This document shows, one piece after another, positions 13,171 to 28,545 of a stretch of DNA of 64,000 nucleotides. Within the stretch, counting starts at the first letter, position 1. Every line of letters begins with the position of its first letter. Both the position numbers and the translations under genes were made by a program. Origin of the DNA: Clusia tigrina (Eukaryota; Arthropoda; Insecta; Diptera; Clusiidae); NCBI GenBank assembly GCA_920105625.2, contig OV050030.1:82425400-82489399 (forward strand). The letters run 5' to 3'. The notes beneath the pieces are model-generated. The model made no database searches and was not told the DNA's origin. It saw nothing but the letters and a program-made list of their open reading frames with translations.

Positions 13171-14900
13171 TCCATTTGTGTTGAAGGTGAAAAGTGTTTA
13201 TATTTTTTCCAAGTGCAATAGTTCGTGGCGGCATGGAGAGATATTATATGTCGCAGTAGGTCTTTAGTTTCTGTGACTTGGAAGACGTAGTTTGGAGCCG
13301 TAATTGACTCTGCAGCAGCTATATCTGCAAGTTCGTTACCTGGTATCCCCGAATGTCCTGGGACCCACATAATTTTTATTTTCTTGGAATATTTAATACA
13401 CGAGTTACGGATATTGTTTATGGTCCTGCTGCTATCATTATTGAAGTTTCGAATGGCTTCAATAGTCGATTTGCTGTCTCTACATATGAGGAAGTTTCCT
13501 TTATTTTTGTGAGCAAAGTCGATGGCACATTTAACAGCAAAAGCTTCGGTAGTAAATACAGAGCTAAAAGGAGGAAGACATCCTGACGTAATTAAATTTC
13601 CGTTGTGGTGGACTACAGCAAATGATGTGCCAAGAGTTCCTTTGGATCCGTCTGTATAGAGTAGGCTCCATTTTTTGTTTATATATTCACATGCCGTTTC
13701 TGTAAAAAGTTGTCTATAAACTTTGGGATCGGTAAATGTTTTTGGATATTGCAGCAAATTCAATACAAAGGAGCTATCTTTTATATTCCAAGGTGGTTCA
13801 CTTTGTCGCTTAGTTTGGCAGACTTTTATATCCCAGTCAAGGTTTTTGGAGAGTTGGACACATCTACGAATTATGGATTTAATTTTATATTGTCGTTTGT
13901 GCTTGACAATCTCCATTATGTCTTTGTGCAGTACTCTGTTGTTAGTAATGAAGAGTTTAGGGATGAGTTTTGATGTTGACAACGATAATTGCTGTTGAAT
14001 ATATGGTAGCCCAGCTTCAGCGAATATATTTTTTAAAGGTGACGTTGTAAAGGCGCTGATGCTCCTGCGGACAGCTGTGTTGTAAGGGGGTTCCAAAGAT
14101 TTAAGGTTTTTTTGAGAACACCATCCATAAATTGGCAATGCGTAATCTATTTTTGAAAGTATGAGAGCTCTGGTGATGTTAATTAATGTTGAAATGTGTA
14201 TTAAACTGTGTTTGGATGTTAGGTATTTAATAATGTTGAGGCGGGTAGCTAGACTTTTTCTTAACTGTAAACAATGCTCCTTAAAGTTAAACTTATTATC
14301 AAAAATAACACCAAGAATTCTCAGATGTTTTACAAGTTCAATATTTACATGATCATATTTAAGGCTAAAACAATTACATTTGGTTTTCTTACATATATGT
14401 AGTATTTTACATTTACTAACAGATAGTTTGGCGCCAGAGAAGTTACCCCAATTTGTAATTTCATTAAGTATTTTTGTGAAAGTAGATTTGATAGAACCGA
14501 GATCTTTTGTTTTAGAAAATATAATGGCGTCGTCTGCGTAAATTGTGTGTTGAATATTTTTGTATCTATCGAGTAATTTACTGAATTGGCCGAATGCAAT
14601 AATAAATAGAACAATCGATAGGGGGGAACCCTGCGGAATGCTATTGACGGGGGCTTTGTATTTGATAGTTCTGTATTGACTCTAACTCATATTTTTCGGT
14701 TAAGAAAGCTCTGACGATATTTCTTTCCCATACCCCAAGTCGCCACTTGTTGTACATGTATTCCTATGCGGTCAAAGGCTCCCTGAAAATCAGTAGCCAA
14801 AACGGTAACATGGTTTTTGGTGGAAAGTGAAGTCGTAACTTAATGTTCAAAGTGAAGGAGTGCATCAATTGCGCTTTGTTTTCGCTTAATTATGTTCACA
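13170..14900 (-). pseudogene. LINE ORF2: reverse transcriptase plus RNase H
   Basis: From about 14655 to 13170 the minus strand is one open frame without an early ATG. It contains IPQGSPLSIVLF, the catalytic YADDAIIF box near 14530, and RNase H with LLYTDGSKGTLG, the CRDSKSTIEAI segment and WVPGHSGIPGNELAD, so D-E-D-D acidic positions look present. Upstream at 14700-14900, VLATDFQGAFDRIG gives the RT finger/palm region, separated by a stop and shift near 14680. Everything 5' of RT is missing, consistent with LINE 5' truncation. Confidence 0.9.
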
Positions 14901-14910
14901 TGTTTTTTTC

Positions 14911-15660
14911 CAAAGCATATACTTGCTAAATGCGGCCACATTTGTTACATGTGCTACTTTTATATTTGCAGCTACTGCTTAAATGATTGCGCCATCCGCA
15001 ATGCTTGCACTTCTGGCTCCGTTCTTTGATGTTGTTGTTGTTGACATGACCTCTGCCAAAATGAACCGCTTTGCTGCTACTACTACCGCCGCTGCTTCTG
15101 CCTGCTTGACTTTCTGTCACTTTGAAACGCCCCATTTCGCCTTGTTACTGCACTAACCTCAAAATTTTCATATTTGCATATTGCATGTTGCATATTTGCA
15201 TGCACTTTGGCCTCTGCCATTATCGCTATCTTCAACGCTTTTTCCAGCGTTAAGTCTTCATCCTCCTCACATAGCCTTTCGAAAGCTCTTCCTTCTAACC
15301 CTGTCACAAACTTGTTGAGCACAAAAGAATCTAATTGTGTGCTGAATTTGCAGTCCCTCGCTAATTTGTTTAAGCGAGCAAACCAGTCAGAAACTGACTC
15401 TTCCTTCAGTCGGAATGCGTCAAAAAATGTTTGGCGCTCTCTAAAAATGATAACAGGCGTGGAATAATGCTGCTCTAACAACTTGCAGAGCTCAGCATGT
15501 GTTTTTTTTTATTGGTAGGACTGGATCGCATAGATCGAGGAAAAGATCGTACGCTTCCATACCAATTGTTTTAAGTAAAATTGACCTCTTGATAAGGTCA
15601 TCAGTACAGGCTACTTCAACAATGTGGTCAATGTCATGTCTTAATAAACCACGAGTTTAC
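14911..15660 (-). pseudogene. gag: Gypsy gag with CCHC knuckles
   Basis: The main open segment is 15481-15083, with gag-core phrases (FRLKEESVSDWFARLNKLAR, FVTGLEGRAFERL). Upstream, in a shifted frame to about 15620, IKRSILLKTIG is also typical of gag N-terminal cores. The segment 15135-14926 carries the first knuckle (CKHCGWRNHLSSSC) and half of a second (CNKCGRI). That second knuckle continues in another frame (LASICFG) up to the LINE junction near 14911. Confidence 0.85.
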
Positions 15661-16160
<500 letters not shown>

Positions 16161-16180
16161 CTCGTGAGTCTTTACTGTTC

Positions 16181-16187
16181 GGACGTG
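16181..16187 (+). promoter_or_regulatory. Possible DPE-type internal promoter motif
   Basis: GGACGTG lies about 200 bp upstream of ORF1 in the LINE 5' UTR. Internal TATA-less promoters with a downstream RGACGTG element are known for fly Jockey/F/I-type elements. No convincing initiator could be placed 27-28 bp upstream, so the assignment is tentative. Confidence 0.25.
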
Positions 16188-16382
16188 TTTTTGTGCGCTC
16201 AGTGTTTGATTGGATTTACATATTTCTCAAATATTATTTTGTTGTATTAATATTATCAATTAAATCAAAATAATCTCGAGAAATTTATAACAGCTCGTTT
16301 AATAATTTAAATACATACATGAAATATAATTCAAAAAGTAAACACTAAAAATATAAACATAAACATATACACAAAGCTATGA

Positions 16383-17520
16383 GTGTCTCCTCGTAGAGAG
16401 CGTCGGCACTCGGTGCATATACCCGTTGCACCAAACAATAACACTACCACAAAACAATACGGCATATTTTCGGCAACAACAATGCCACTAGCCGAGTCAT
16501 CATCTGTGTCAGTACCAGCGTCGGCAACAGCCGCGATCTCAACAGAAAAATCGATCCCAGTAACTGTCGCTACAGGAAAGAGCGCGATGACTTTCGTTGA
16601 AACAACAACGAAGGCAAGGCAGCCCAGCATAGCGCCGTCACCAAACTCAGCAGCAGTAAGGAGTCCAGCAACAATGCCTCTGCAGGCGGTAATAAACAGG
16701 TAAAGAAAATAAAAAGTGGCGGTAGTGCAGACTGGTATTGACCGCTACATTAACATTAATATTAAAAGAAAGATAAGTCCATAAAAGGTCATGGGCGTCG
16801 CCAAAAGGGCAAACACAACAAACTCAGGTGCTCCTCTGGAGAATAATAGATTTGCACTTCTTAGTGTAGAGAATTCTACTAATAAATCGAAAGGTGAACC
16901 TGTAGTCAGTAACGCCAGACCGCCACCAATTTACCTGTGTGAGCGGAGTTCCAATCAATTAGTATTGAACATCGCAAATATTATAGGCACAAATAGTTTT
17001 CACAATGTGCCTCTTAGAAAAGGTAGTATTGAGGAGACAAAGATCCAGGCATATAATGAAAAGCAGTATCGTGATATTGTAAATTTTTTAACGGGGAACA
17101 ACAAAAATTATTATTCCTATCAGCTAAAGAGCTCAAAACGCCTTGTTGTTGTTTTCAAAGGCATCGAAGCCACAGTACATTCTCGCTATATAAAAAAGGC
17201 TCTTGAAGAGCAAGGGTTCCCCGTAAAGGTTGTGATAAATATTGTGAATAGAAGTAAGGTACTACAACATATATTTAAAGTTGAACTGCCCCCAACTCAA
17301 CCCAGCTTAAAAAAAACGAGACGCACCCAATATATAACCTAAGACATATTTTACACCGCAGAATTACGGTTGAAGAACCGCACAAATGTAACGGCCCAAT
17401 ACAATGTATGAATTGTCAAGAATTCGGCCACTCTAAATCGTACTGCACTCTGCGCAGTGTTTGTGTAGTTTGCGGTGATCTCCACCCTACAAGTACTTGC
17501 ACCTTAGGTAAAGCTGACAC
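16383..17520 (+). pseudogene. Jockey ORF1 (gag-like nucleic-acid-binding protein)
   Basis: The N-terminal segment 16383-16703 is rich in Ser/Thr/Ala/Pro. The central segment 16791-17342 has PPPIYLCERSSNQLV and NYYSYQLKSSKRLVVVFKGI, which mark the conserved Jockey gag region preceding PRE_C2HC. After a one-base shift near 17342, CNGPIQCMNCQEFGHSKSYC and CVVCGDLHPTSTC form CCHC-type knuckles (about 17387-17506). Two frame breaks are visible (about 16703 and 17342). Confidence 0.85.
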
Positions 17521-17889
17521 ACCGCAAAGAAATCTGTGGTGGTAGCCACACGGCAAATTACAGAGGTTGCCCTGTATATGAAGATTAAAAATCAAAACTG
17601 TCGCAGAGTATACAATTAAAACGTAAGTTATTCCCAAATCCTATTTATATCCAGCCTGCCACCACAAATCCTCAGATAGGTGACCCTATTATGCAAAAAC
17701 CTAATTCTTGTCATGCAACCTAAGCAAGTGTTCTGCAGGGCAACATACGGCAAGTTAACAATAACAATGCATCTAATAGTGGAGTAGAAGCCATGATTCT
17801 AAATGTTATTCAGTATATGACTCAACTCATGTCTACAATGCAAAATATGCTACAAGATTTGATTAAATCTGAAAATCAGATGATCCAAA

Positions 17890-20595
17890 CTCTTGTAAAT
17901 AAAAAATGAGTTTGTTAAAAATATTTTTATGGAACAAACGATGTTAACCAGCATAAACTAGCCCTTAATTAGTTTCTACATGACCACGAAATTGATGTTA
18001 TGCTTTTGTCTGACAACACATCTCACAAACAAATACAACTTTCATCTCCCAGGCTTCAAATTTTATAACACAAATCATCCTGATGGTAGGGCACATGGCG
18101 GCACGGCTACACTAATCAGAAATCGGCTTAAGCATCATCTTATGCAATCGCATTCGATGCAATGGATGCCAGCTACATCAGTATCTATTAAAAATCGTGA
18201 CAAAGACCTGACGCTTTCAGCTATATACAGTCCACCCCGTTTTACTGTAACAGAAACTCAATTTAAAGAACTTTTTGATTCCCTTGGTGATAGATTTCTA
18301 GCTGGCGGTGATTATAATGCGAAACATAAACACTGGGGCTCTCGCCTAATTAATCCAAAAGGCAGACAATTGTACAATGCAATAACTAACAGACATAGTA
18401 AATTCGATTTTTTCTCACCAGGACAGCCCACTTATTGGCCAACAGACCCAAAGAAAATTCCTGATCTTATTGATTTTGCTATTTCTAAAAATATAGATAG
18501 GTCATTAGTATCAGCGGACACCTGTGTCGATCTGTCCTCTGATCACTCGCCTGTAATAATCAACCTTTATGAACAACCAGTATATCCAAGCCCACAGTTT
18601 CGCCTAGGGACCAACCAAACCAATCGGATAAAAAACAAAAAGTATATTAGTAGTCATATCTCTACAAGAGTTGAGGTAAAACATGCAGACGATATAGATA
18701 ATAATTTTGATATTTTCAACTCCATGCTAGCGAATGCAGCCGTAGTGGCAACGCCAAAAAATACTTCTAGAAAGTGCAAGTATGCGTGTACAAATAGCCA
18801 AATTGAAAAACATGTAGCACAGAAACGACGGCTGCGCCGAGAATGGTAGACCCATCGCTCACCCGTCTCTAAATACAATCTTAAAGCAGCCACAAGGGCG
18901 CTTAAAGATTCTTTTACAAAGGAGGAGAATAAAATCCTAAAAGAATACCTGAAGAAGGTAACCTCAAATTCTACCGAAAGGTATTCCCTTTGGAAGGCAT
19001 CGAAAAACTTTAAGCCTCCAATGGAAGGTGTAAAACCTCTAAGAAACTCGTACGGCGCGTGGGCTTAAAGCGATAAATAAAAAGCACTCTGCTTTGCACG
19101 ACATCTATGCAACGTGTTCCAGCCGAGTATGGCTACAAACTCCTTTGCATTGCCTGCCTTTCCTTGCAGTACTGAGATTGCTCAGCCTATTAAAATTTCC
19201 CTTCCTGAAATAGCCAAACATATTAAACAACTGAATACAAAAAAATCACCTGGATTCGATAATATTACCCCGAAAATGCTAAAACAGTTACCATATTCTG
19301 CATTAGCATTTCACTGTAAGCTTTTTCACGCAATTTTGGGCATCGGTTACTATCCGAATGCATGGAAGAAGTCTCAGATATGTATGATAGCTAAACCTGG
19401 AAAAGACGGAACGCTGCCGTCATCATATAGACCTATCAGCCTGTTGCATTGCCTTCCCAAATTGTTTGAGAAACTACGACTAAATAAACTATCTGCTTTT
19501 CTTCATGAACATAGCGTAATACCGTAACACCAATTCGGTTTTCGCGAAAAGCACAGCACCATTGAGCAAGTGAATGGAATTTCAAATGCAATAAGAAAAG
19601 CATTTGAACTCGGGGAGTTTTACTCTGCAATATTCCTTGACGTGGCTCAAGCATTTGATAAGGTATGTCATTAAGAACTGATGTTCACAATCAAAAAGTT
19701 TCTCCCAAAAAGCTATCATAAAATTCTCGAGTCTTACTTATCGAATAGACGTTTCAGGGTAAAAGTAAACGAATTCATTTCCGAAAATTTTCCAATTTTA
19801 GCCGGTGTGCCCCAAGGTAGCGTTCTAGGCCCTACATTATATGTAATATTCACATCTGCTACTTCTATAAGTGAAAGCACGCTAATTTCAATATTTGCGG
19901 ATGATACCGCCATACTTAGTTGCAATAAATGTTCGATAAAGGCCTCGAGAGCACTACAAGAGCACTACAAGAGCACTTATTTACGGTAGAAGAATGGCTA
20001 GGAATGTGGCGCATAAAGGTCAATGAGCAAATAAAGCAAGCACGTAACATTCTCTTTGAGGTCTGGTATGTGTCCAGCCACTCGGCTCAATAATATCGAG
20101 ATTCCACAAACTAATGAAGTCACCTATCTCGGCATTCATTTAGACAGGCGCTTAACTTGGCGTACGCACATTTCAACTAAAATTTTAAATATGAAGTTGA
20201 AAGTCGCCAAGCTGCATTGGCTAATAAACCACAAATCTACCTTAAGCCTAGAATACAAAAGCCTCCTATACAATGCAGTTATTAAGCCGATATGGTTGTA
20301 CGGGATTCAACTGTGTGATAATGCATCCGCTTCTAACATTGCCATAATTCAAAGGTTTCAGTCGAAGATACTTAGGCTAATAACAGGTGCTCCATGGTAC
20401 ATGCGTAACGATGATATTTACAAAACCCTGAAAATAGCAACAGTTATCACAGAAATAAATGCTAGAAAGCAGATATACTCGTACATAGCAAAACTGGAAA
20501 ATCACCCGAATCCACTAGCTAAATCCCTCGCAAAACCGCCTGCAGAGAAGAGACTTTCCGGCCTTTTGAAGAGCGAAGCAGGACCGCAATTTTGA
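17890..20595 (+). pseudogene. Jockey ORF2: APE endonuclease and reverse transcriptase
   Basis: The endonuclease spans about 17940-18600 with HGGTATLIRN, GGDYNAKHKHWGSR and SSDHSPVII (catalytic Asp/Asn and His contexts). RT follows with KSPGFDNITPKMLKQL (about 19235), YRPISLLHCLPKLFEK (about 19425), AGVPQGSVLGPTLY (about 19800) and FADDTAIL (about 19890). The thumb and C-terminal region runs to 20595. Stops or shifts lie near 18849, 19065, 19527, 19675 and 19989. Confidence 0.9.
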
Positions 20596-20740
20596 TGGCC
20601 AGATACAATTTGGGTTAAAATTATTTCTTAGTGACAGTTTTAAGATTTGATATACTTATTGATACGCTTAATTGAAGCAGATTAAAAAAAAAATAAATTC
20701 TTGTAATAAAAATTTATAAAAAAAAAATGTATATGTATTC

Positions 20741-20818
<78 letters not shown>
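20741..20818. repeat. (TA)n array after LINE tail
   Basis: An 80-bp TA array directly downstream of the A-rich LINE tail. It abuts the left arm of the palindrome at 20819. Confidence 0.95.
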
Positions 20819-21240
<422 letters not shown>

Positions 21241-22141
21241 AATTCAAGTTATATACACAAAAATATCATTCGATTAAATTTCATTTACACTTCTTTTTTA
21301 TACAGCCTCTTAATGTCCGCTTGGCGAATTTCAACCTAACACACGCTTTCCGACTTATCCTCTCGACATTCGCTTTACGACTGAGACAGAAAATTATGCA
21401 CGCTAATATTTGATCTAATCAACTCTGCAGACTCCTTGGAACAAAGTATTTTTAAGGGTCTACAGACATTGGTCGAACATCTTATCGGGTCTTTCACGTT
21501 TAGTCAGTGGATTAACTAATAAAAGTTGTTCGCCTGCTTCTGTGGTTGAATTTCCATTTCTCAGTCAATTTTGCTACAAAATTTCTAATTTTTTTCCTTA
21601 GAATGATTTGGTTAGCATCATACATGTTGATATTAATTATATTTTTAAATATATGACTTTCAACGGCAGAACATTTTTTAGTAGGCACGGGCTCCTTGTG
21701 CCATAGCAAATAAACTTCTCGTCTGAGCACCGACATTGTTCCTAAAAAAAGCAATATCATGTAAAGCTGCGGGTGAGTGCAGATGATTTGGATAGTTTAC
21801 AATCACAAGACAACATAGAAATTTAAAATAAATATTCTAGCGAGAATACCCACGAATATCAGAAGTTCCGGTCCACGAAAGTCTTATTTTGGCTTTTTCA
21901 AGCAGTTAGTGGTATAGTCAACTTTAAGTATATTTTTTTCTACAACACTTAAGCACTTGTCACAAACAAAAATTTTTTTATTTAATACATACCTCTAACT
22001 ATAAATAAACCCACTTTTCTTTCACTTAATTGAGACAAATGCAACTTTAACTTCAATTTGTCAATGAAAAGAAAACACGGTAAAGTTTAGTGATGCACCG
22101 GCTGAAACATATGTTGTGTTTGACAACTCACAGCTGGTCAA
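21241..22141. other. No recognisable gene
   Basis: AT-rich sequence. A short minus-strand frame at 21512-21760 (82 codons) has no recognisable motif and is probably chance. No repeat boundary could be placed. Confidence 0.5.
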
Positions 22142-22360
22142 CTAGATCATGTCAATCAAAATAGAATCGATACATAAGTTCAGTGGGATATTAGTAATCG
22201 ATAGAGACACAATTTTGGTGTAATTAAACACTTTGAAAATTGAATTAAACGACGCTAGATCGACCATTTCGCCCTCTGTGCAAAGGAGAGAAAAAAAACA
22301 AAAAAATATGTATATATAAATATACAGAAACAGATACAAATATAGACACAGATACAGAAA

Positions 22361-22369
<9 letters not shown>

Positions 22370-22441
<72 letters not shown>
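22370..22441. repeat. (TA)n array
   Basis: A 72-bp TA array with TATAAATA/GATACA-type degenerate repeats on its left (22305-22369). It truncates the minus-strand ORF that runs into it. Confidence 0.95.
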
Positions 22442-22445
<4 letters not shown>

Positions 22446-22783
22446 GTATTGTCTTCTTCAATCCTAACTTGTAAGTTGCCACTTCCCCTAACTTCTTCTC
22501 GGCTTTCATCTACCGTACTTTGGGGCTCCTCCTCCAACTCTACAGCTGCCAGGCGACTTTCCTGCGCCGGTGATTGCTGCATGGGTCTCATTGCATCCCG
22601 AATGAGCTTCATCAGCTCTAAATGGTTCGCCCGAACCGTTTCCCTTATCTTTCCAAATTCCATCTTCATCGCCGCCCGATAACTATTCTCACTCTCTAAT
22701 ATTAATAAATTAACGGGTGACCGGTATTCACTTGGTAGTGCTTTACTCGGCCTAGCGCCGTATTCCCAGTATTCCGCTGACAT
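22442..22783 (-). CDS. Unidentified ORF, possibly a gag N-terminus
   Basis: From the ATG at 22783 the minus strand is open for about 114 codons until it runs into the (TA)n array. It begins [20 protein letters not shown] and later becomes acidic ([18 protein letters not shown]). The composition is more protein-like than the AT-rich surroundings. I do not recognise it. A Glu-rich, helical N-terminus upstream of nothing else suggests a gag fragment or a broken host exon; neither can be shown. Confidence 0.35.
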
Positions 22784-22859
22784 GTTTATTCTGAATAACA
22801 AAAAAAACCCACTAAAACTATCCCTCACTGATTTTTCTTCGCCTACTACTCAAGTGCAT

Positions 22860-24757
<1,898 letters not shown>

Positions 24758-24776
24758 CTTTTGTAGCGCTCTTATT

Positions 24777-24870
24777 GATCAAAAAATAACCGATCTTTTC
24801 AATTGTTTCAAAAAGTATTTATTTATTCATCAACAATATCTTGTCCCCTTCAAAGTAAATATATACAAAT
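24777..24870 (-). mobile_element. 3' end fragment of a second mariner
   Basis: On the minus strand this reads the last codons of a transposase ([10 protein letters not shown] then stop), a short 3' UTR and a terminal repeat ending cggttattttttgatca. The same terminal sequence occurs, inverted, at 35297-35313 next to a mariner N-terminal fragment. Only about 95 bp remain. Confidence 0.65.
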
Positions 24871-25324
<454 letters not shown>

Positions 25325-25329
25325 GTAAA

Positions 25330-25497
25330 TGTTCGCGCCTAAATTGTAGCATTCTTGCAACTAAATGTCTGAGCTGGCAGCAATGTTTTTCCAGCTGTGA
25401 AACTCGATATCCTGTCTTGCTTTCTTCCTCTTAAATAAATGTATTCAATCCAATCGGACGTTTTTTATTCAATCGAATTTAATCTCAAAACGCAACA
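25330..25497 (+). repeat. 5' LTR of BEL/Pao 2
   Basis: Starts TGTTCGCGCC and ends CGCAACA. It lacks a 37-bp segment present near the end of the 3' LTR (between aatttaat and ctcaaaa). Confidence 0.9.
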
Positions 25498-25516
25498 TTT
25501 TGGTCCTTCGAGCCGG
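25498..25516 (+). other. Primer-binding region of BEL/Pao 2
   Basis: TTTTGGTCCTTCGAGCCGG directly follows the LTR. TGGTCCTTCGARCCGG is a recurrent sequence at this position in dipteran BEL/Pao elements (recalled from general knowledge, not checked here). Confidence 0.7.
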
Positions 25517-25589
25517 ATACCGCTATATATTTCTTTGCAACAGTCCACACCGCGCTATTTAATATAACAAAATTTTACCGAACCCGCAA

Positions 25590-26612
25590 TATGTCGTCGT
25601 TTAAAGTTCACGAATTCCGCATTAAAAGCCATAAAACGCTATTTGCAATCAAGCAAATCCGTTGAGCTTTTGGTCGACGTAGAGGCTGCATATAATTATT
25701 TACAGTTGTTCGAGGAACAATGGGTACGCGTTTGTGAAGCCCAACAACAGGTAGAGATCTGGTGCGGCAAAGGTTGCGTCGAGGTGGAGGAGCAATCACG
25801 CATTCAAGGTGAAGAGTGGACACCATCGCTAAGGCAAATTTGCATTTTGCATTTGTTCACTCGTCAATGCCAATGCATGTCTGTCGGACGGACAGAAGCT
25901 GCAGTATCTCCGCAATTGTTTAAAGGGCGAAGCATTGGAGTTGGTAAGCAGTTTAGCAGTCATTGACAGCAACTATATTGAGGCCTGGGACTTGCTGACA
26001 TCACGCTACAAGGTCATGCGAGTCATAGGAAACAGCCATATGAGAGCTTTTATGTCGATTGAAAAAGCAACAAAAGACTCTTCTAAGGAAATCAAACATG
26101 TGCTTAACCTAACCTTGCAGCATGTTGGTGCGCTACGGGAACTCGGGCGGCCGGTTGAGTTTTGGGATGATTGGCTTATCCATCTAACCGTGTCGAAATT
26201 AGCCAACGAGACTCGCAAGCAATGGGAATTATCGCTAGTAGCCGACGATTTGCCGACATTCGGAGCGCTTCGTGACTTTCTCGAAACACGAGCGCGGTCT
26301 TCGGAGATGGTACCAGCAGTTTCACACAACGCAAGGGCAACCACGAAGAACGTTCTTCATACAACGTGTACCCAGTCGGAATCCCAGAGTTATGCATCGT
26401 CAGATAGCGCTAAAAGTGCAGCTTGTACGTACTGCAAAGGTAAGCACAGAATCTACACATGTTCGAAATTCAGTCAGCTCGACGCAAAGGCCAAGCTAAC
26501 AACCATCAAAGCTCCAGTTGCCTGCTTGAACTGCCTTAGTAAGGGGCATGTCATCGCGAAATTTCGCAGTTCATCATCGTGCGCATATGCCAACGTCGTC
26601 ATCACACGCTAA
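25590..26612 (+). pseudogene. gag: BEL/Pao 2 gag
   Basis: The N-terminal part (25590-25930) is spread over frames. The main part 25935-26612 is open and has IDSNYIEAWDLLTSRYKV, the long helical region, and two Cys/His clusters (CTYCKGKHRIYTC, CLNCLSKGHVIAKF; the last usual Cys is replaced by Phe). It ends at 26612. Frame disruptions are visible near 25670 and 25930. Confidence 0.85.
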
Positions 26613-27240
26613 TCACAGGCTGCACCTGCTAACAACAAGACCGCCAAACAATCAATGTTACGTCGCACTATGCTGATGCTGAACGTTTTATTTTGCTGGC
26701 TACTGCTGACGTTTATTTGCATGATCACGCTGGTCGCTGGCAACCCGCTCGGGCGCTTCTCGCCAATGGTTCACATGCTTCGTTCATCACCGAATCCTGC
26801 GTCCAAAGCCTTCGTCTACCTAGAAGTTCATCGTCAGCTTGTGTCACAAGTATTGGATCGATTCAAGGAAGTCGTACCAAGGGAGAAGTCAAGGTATGCT
26901 TGTCGACGAGGTCATTAGACTAAACTTTTCACGTGAGTGTGCTTATTCTACCCAAAATTACAAATGACCTTCCAACTAGCGCTGTACCCGAATCATATGT
27001 GGGCGCATATTTGTGATTTGCCGCTAGCTGATCCAAACTTTTCGAATCCTGGGTCAATAGATGTTTTGATTGGCATGGATGAGATGCACTAGTTCTTGCC
27101 GGTCTGAAGAAGGGCCAAAGCGGCATTCCGATGGCGCAGAGCACCGCGTTTGGTTGGGTTTTGTTCGGAAACGCCAGTCCTTCACAAAGGCAACCTGGTT
27201 CAATCTAGACGCTGCATTGTGGTATCCAGCTAACTGAAGT
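26613..27240 (+). pseudogene. pol: BEL/Pao 2 protease, active site lost
   Basis: In the frame 26693-26923, LLANGSHASFITESCVQSL matches the retropepsin site context, but the expected catalytic D-S-G is A-N-G. The C-terminal half (PVPESYVG-like, DLPLADPNF, FGWVLFGN) is scattered over frames to about 27200. Confidence 0.7.
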
Positions 27241-27244
27241 TCTC

Positions 27245-28508
27245 ACCAAGTTCTCAGAAAGTTCATGAAAGAGCTTACCGACTTGGGCCATATGGAGCCG
27301 GCTGGTCCAGCAACGCAAACAACTAGCAGCAGTTCAACGAGACATTTTACACGTACTTTCTCAGAGTGGTTTCGAGCTCCGAAAGTGGGCGACAAACTGC
27401 CAACCATTAAGAGAACAGATACCGCATGCATCCAAACAGGTGTCACACCTTTTAGCTGATGGAAGCGATATTCGAACTCTGGACTGTCTTTGGCATACAG
27501 ACGACGAATCGCTTTCGATTGCATTTAATTTGGAAGTGCTGCCGATCAAGCTGACGAAGCGCATTTTCCTCTCGGATTGGAGCAAGATTTTCGACCCGCT
27601 TGGACTCATCGCCCCATGTACCATCCGCTCAAAGATATGATTGCAGAAGATTTGGCGCTCGAATGTAAACTGGGACGAGTTGGTGCCAACTAACGTAGCT
27701 ACAGACTGGTTGAAACATAGACGTGAGCTGGCAGCGTTTTCATCGCTCACGCTAAGTCGCTGGGTAGGTATTAGTTCAATTGCAGACGCTGAGTTCCATG
27801 TTTTCACTGACTCTTCGGAAGCTGCTTATGCCGCCGCTATTTATTGCCGCACCCAAGTGCCGGACGACGAGGCGAAAGTTGTGCTGATCGCTGCGAAAAT
27901 TGGGTAGCGCCTCTGAAGACTGCTGCCTTGCCCCGATTGGAACTCTGTGCAGCTCATTTAGGCGCAAACCTAGTTCGCCAAATACGAACAAGTTTCGGCC
28001 GCAAACGCGAAAGGCTGTATGCTTGGACCGACTCCATGGTAACGTTGGATTGGCTGCAAGCCATCCCCAGTCGTTGGTCAGTGTTTGTCGCAAATCGCGA
28101 CATGGATGTACAAGAGGTTCCACCATCACATCAGAACATTGGAGACATGTCGCCTCAGAGCACAACCCCGCTGACTATGCCTCAAGGGGTTTCCCGCCTT
28201 CGCAACTACTCACTCACCCCTTGTGGTGGCATGGTCCAAGCTGGCTTCGAGAAGGTAATCGGTTCTGGTTTCAACCTTCCACGCAACACACTACGGAGCT
28301 GGAGCAAAAATCCAGCAAGGCTATGTCGCATTTAACACAAACAGCCGAAGAGTGGGATTTGCTAACCCGATTTTACTCTTACAAAAAACTCAAACGAATT
28401 ACCGCCTATTTGATTCGCTTTGTCAACAACTCGCATATTCGCTCGTCAGTCCTATGCAGCCACGCGGCTATTGGGGCCGTTAACCGGCTCGGAAATTTGC
28501 AAAGCTGA
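27245..28508 (+). pseudogene. pol: BEL/Pao 2 RT remnant and RNase H
   Basis: The RT catalytic half is missing. A short linker (about 27260-27300) joins directly to the post-YVDD segment (GFELRKWATNC, about 27360-27400), so several hundred bases carrying the RT fingers and palm are deleted. After that come LSDWSKIFDPLGLIAPC, the RNase H start FTDSSEAAYAAAIYCR (about 27805-27850), PRLELCAAHLGANLVRQI and YAWTDSMVTLDWLQ (about 28018-28050), then SSVLCSHAAIGAVNR-type linker. The frames change at about 27640, 27905 and 28140. Confidence 0.85.
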
Positions 28509-28545
28509 GTTCGTATAGGTAAAGTACTCCCAATCTAACGTTTTC

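Larger units (their letters stand above)
12735..14911 (-). mobile_element. 5'-truncated I-group LINE with RNase H, inserted in gypsy
   Basis: The minus strand reads RT palm, YADD box, thumb, then RNase H and a C-terminal Cys/His region. RNase H downstream of RT is characteristic of the I group of non-LTR elements. The 3' tail is an (AAAT)-type repeat at about 12731-12750. Gypsy gag sequence resumes beyond about 14911, and gag-protease sequence resumes below 12735, so the LINE inserted into the gypsy element. The 3' UTR is shared with the LINE at 56420-58002. Confidence 0.88.
9745..15660 (-). mobile_element. Ty3/gypsy retrotransposon (K02A2.6-like pol), split by a LINE
   Basis: Reading the minus strand from about 15660 down, the order is gag with CCHC knuckles, protease/RT, RNase H remnant, integrase zinc finger, integrase core and C-terminal tail. 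The integrase phrase GLVDILVSDNGSQFTAGEFQ and the RT phrase LVNYYSKFIPNFANTMEPLY are of the type annotated as K02A2.6-like polyproteins in insects. No LTR is visible at either end. A minus-strand LINE interrupts it between gag and RT (12735-14911). Confidence 0.85.

Noticed and set aside
21512..21760. 82-codon minus-strand frame
   Set aside because: No motif, AT-rich codon use, and no supporting neighbours; treated as chance.
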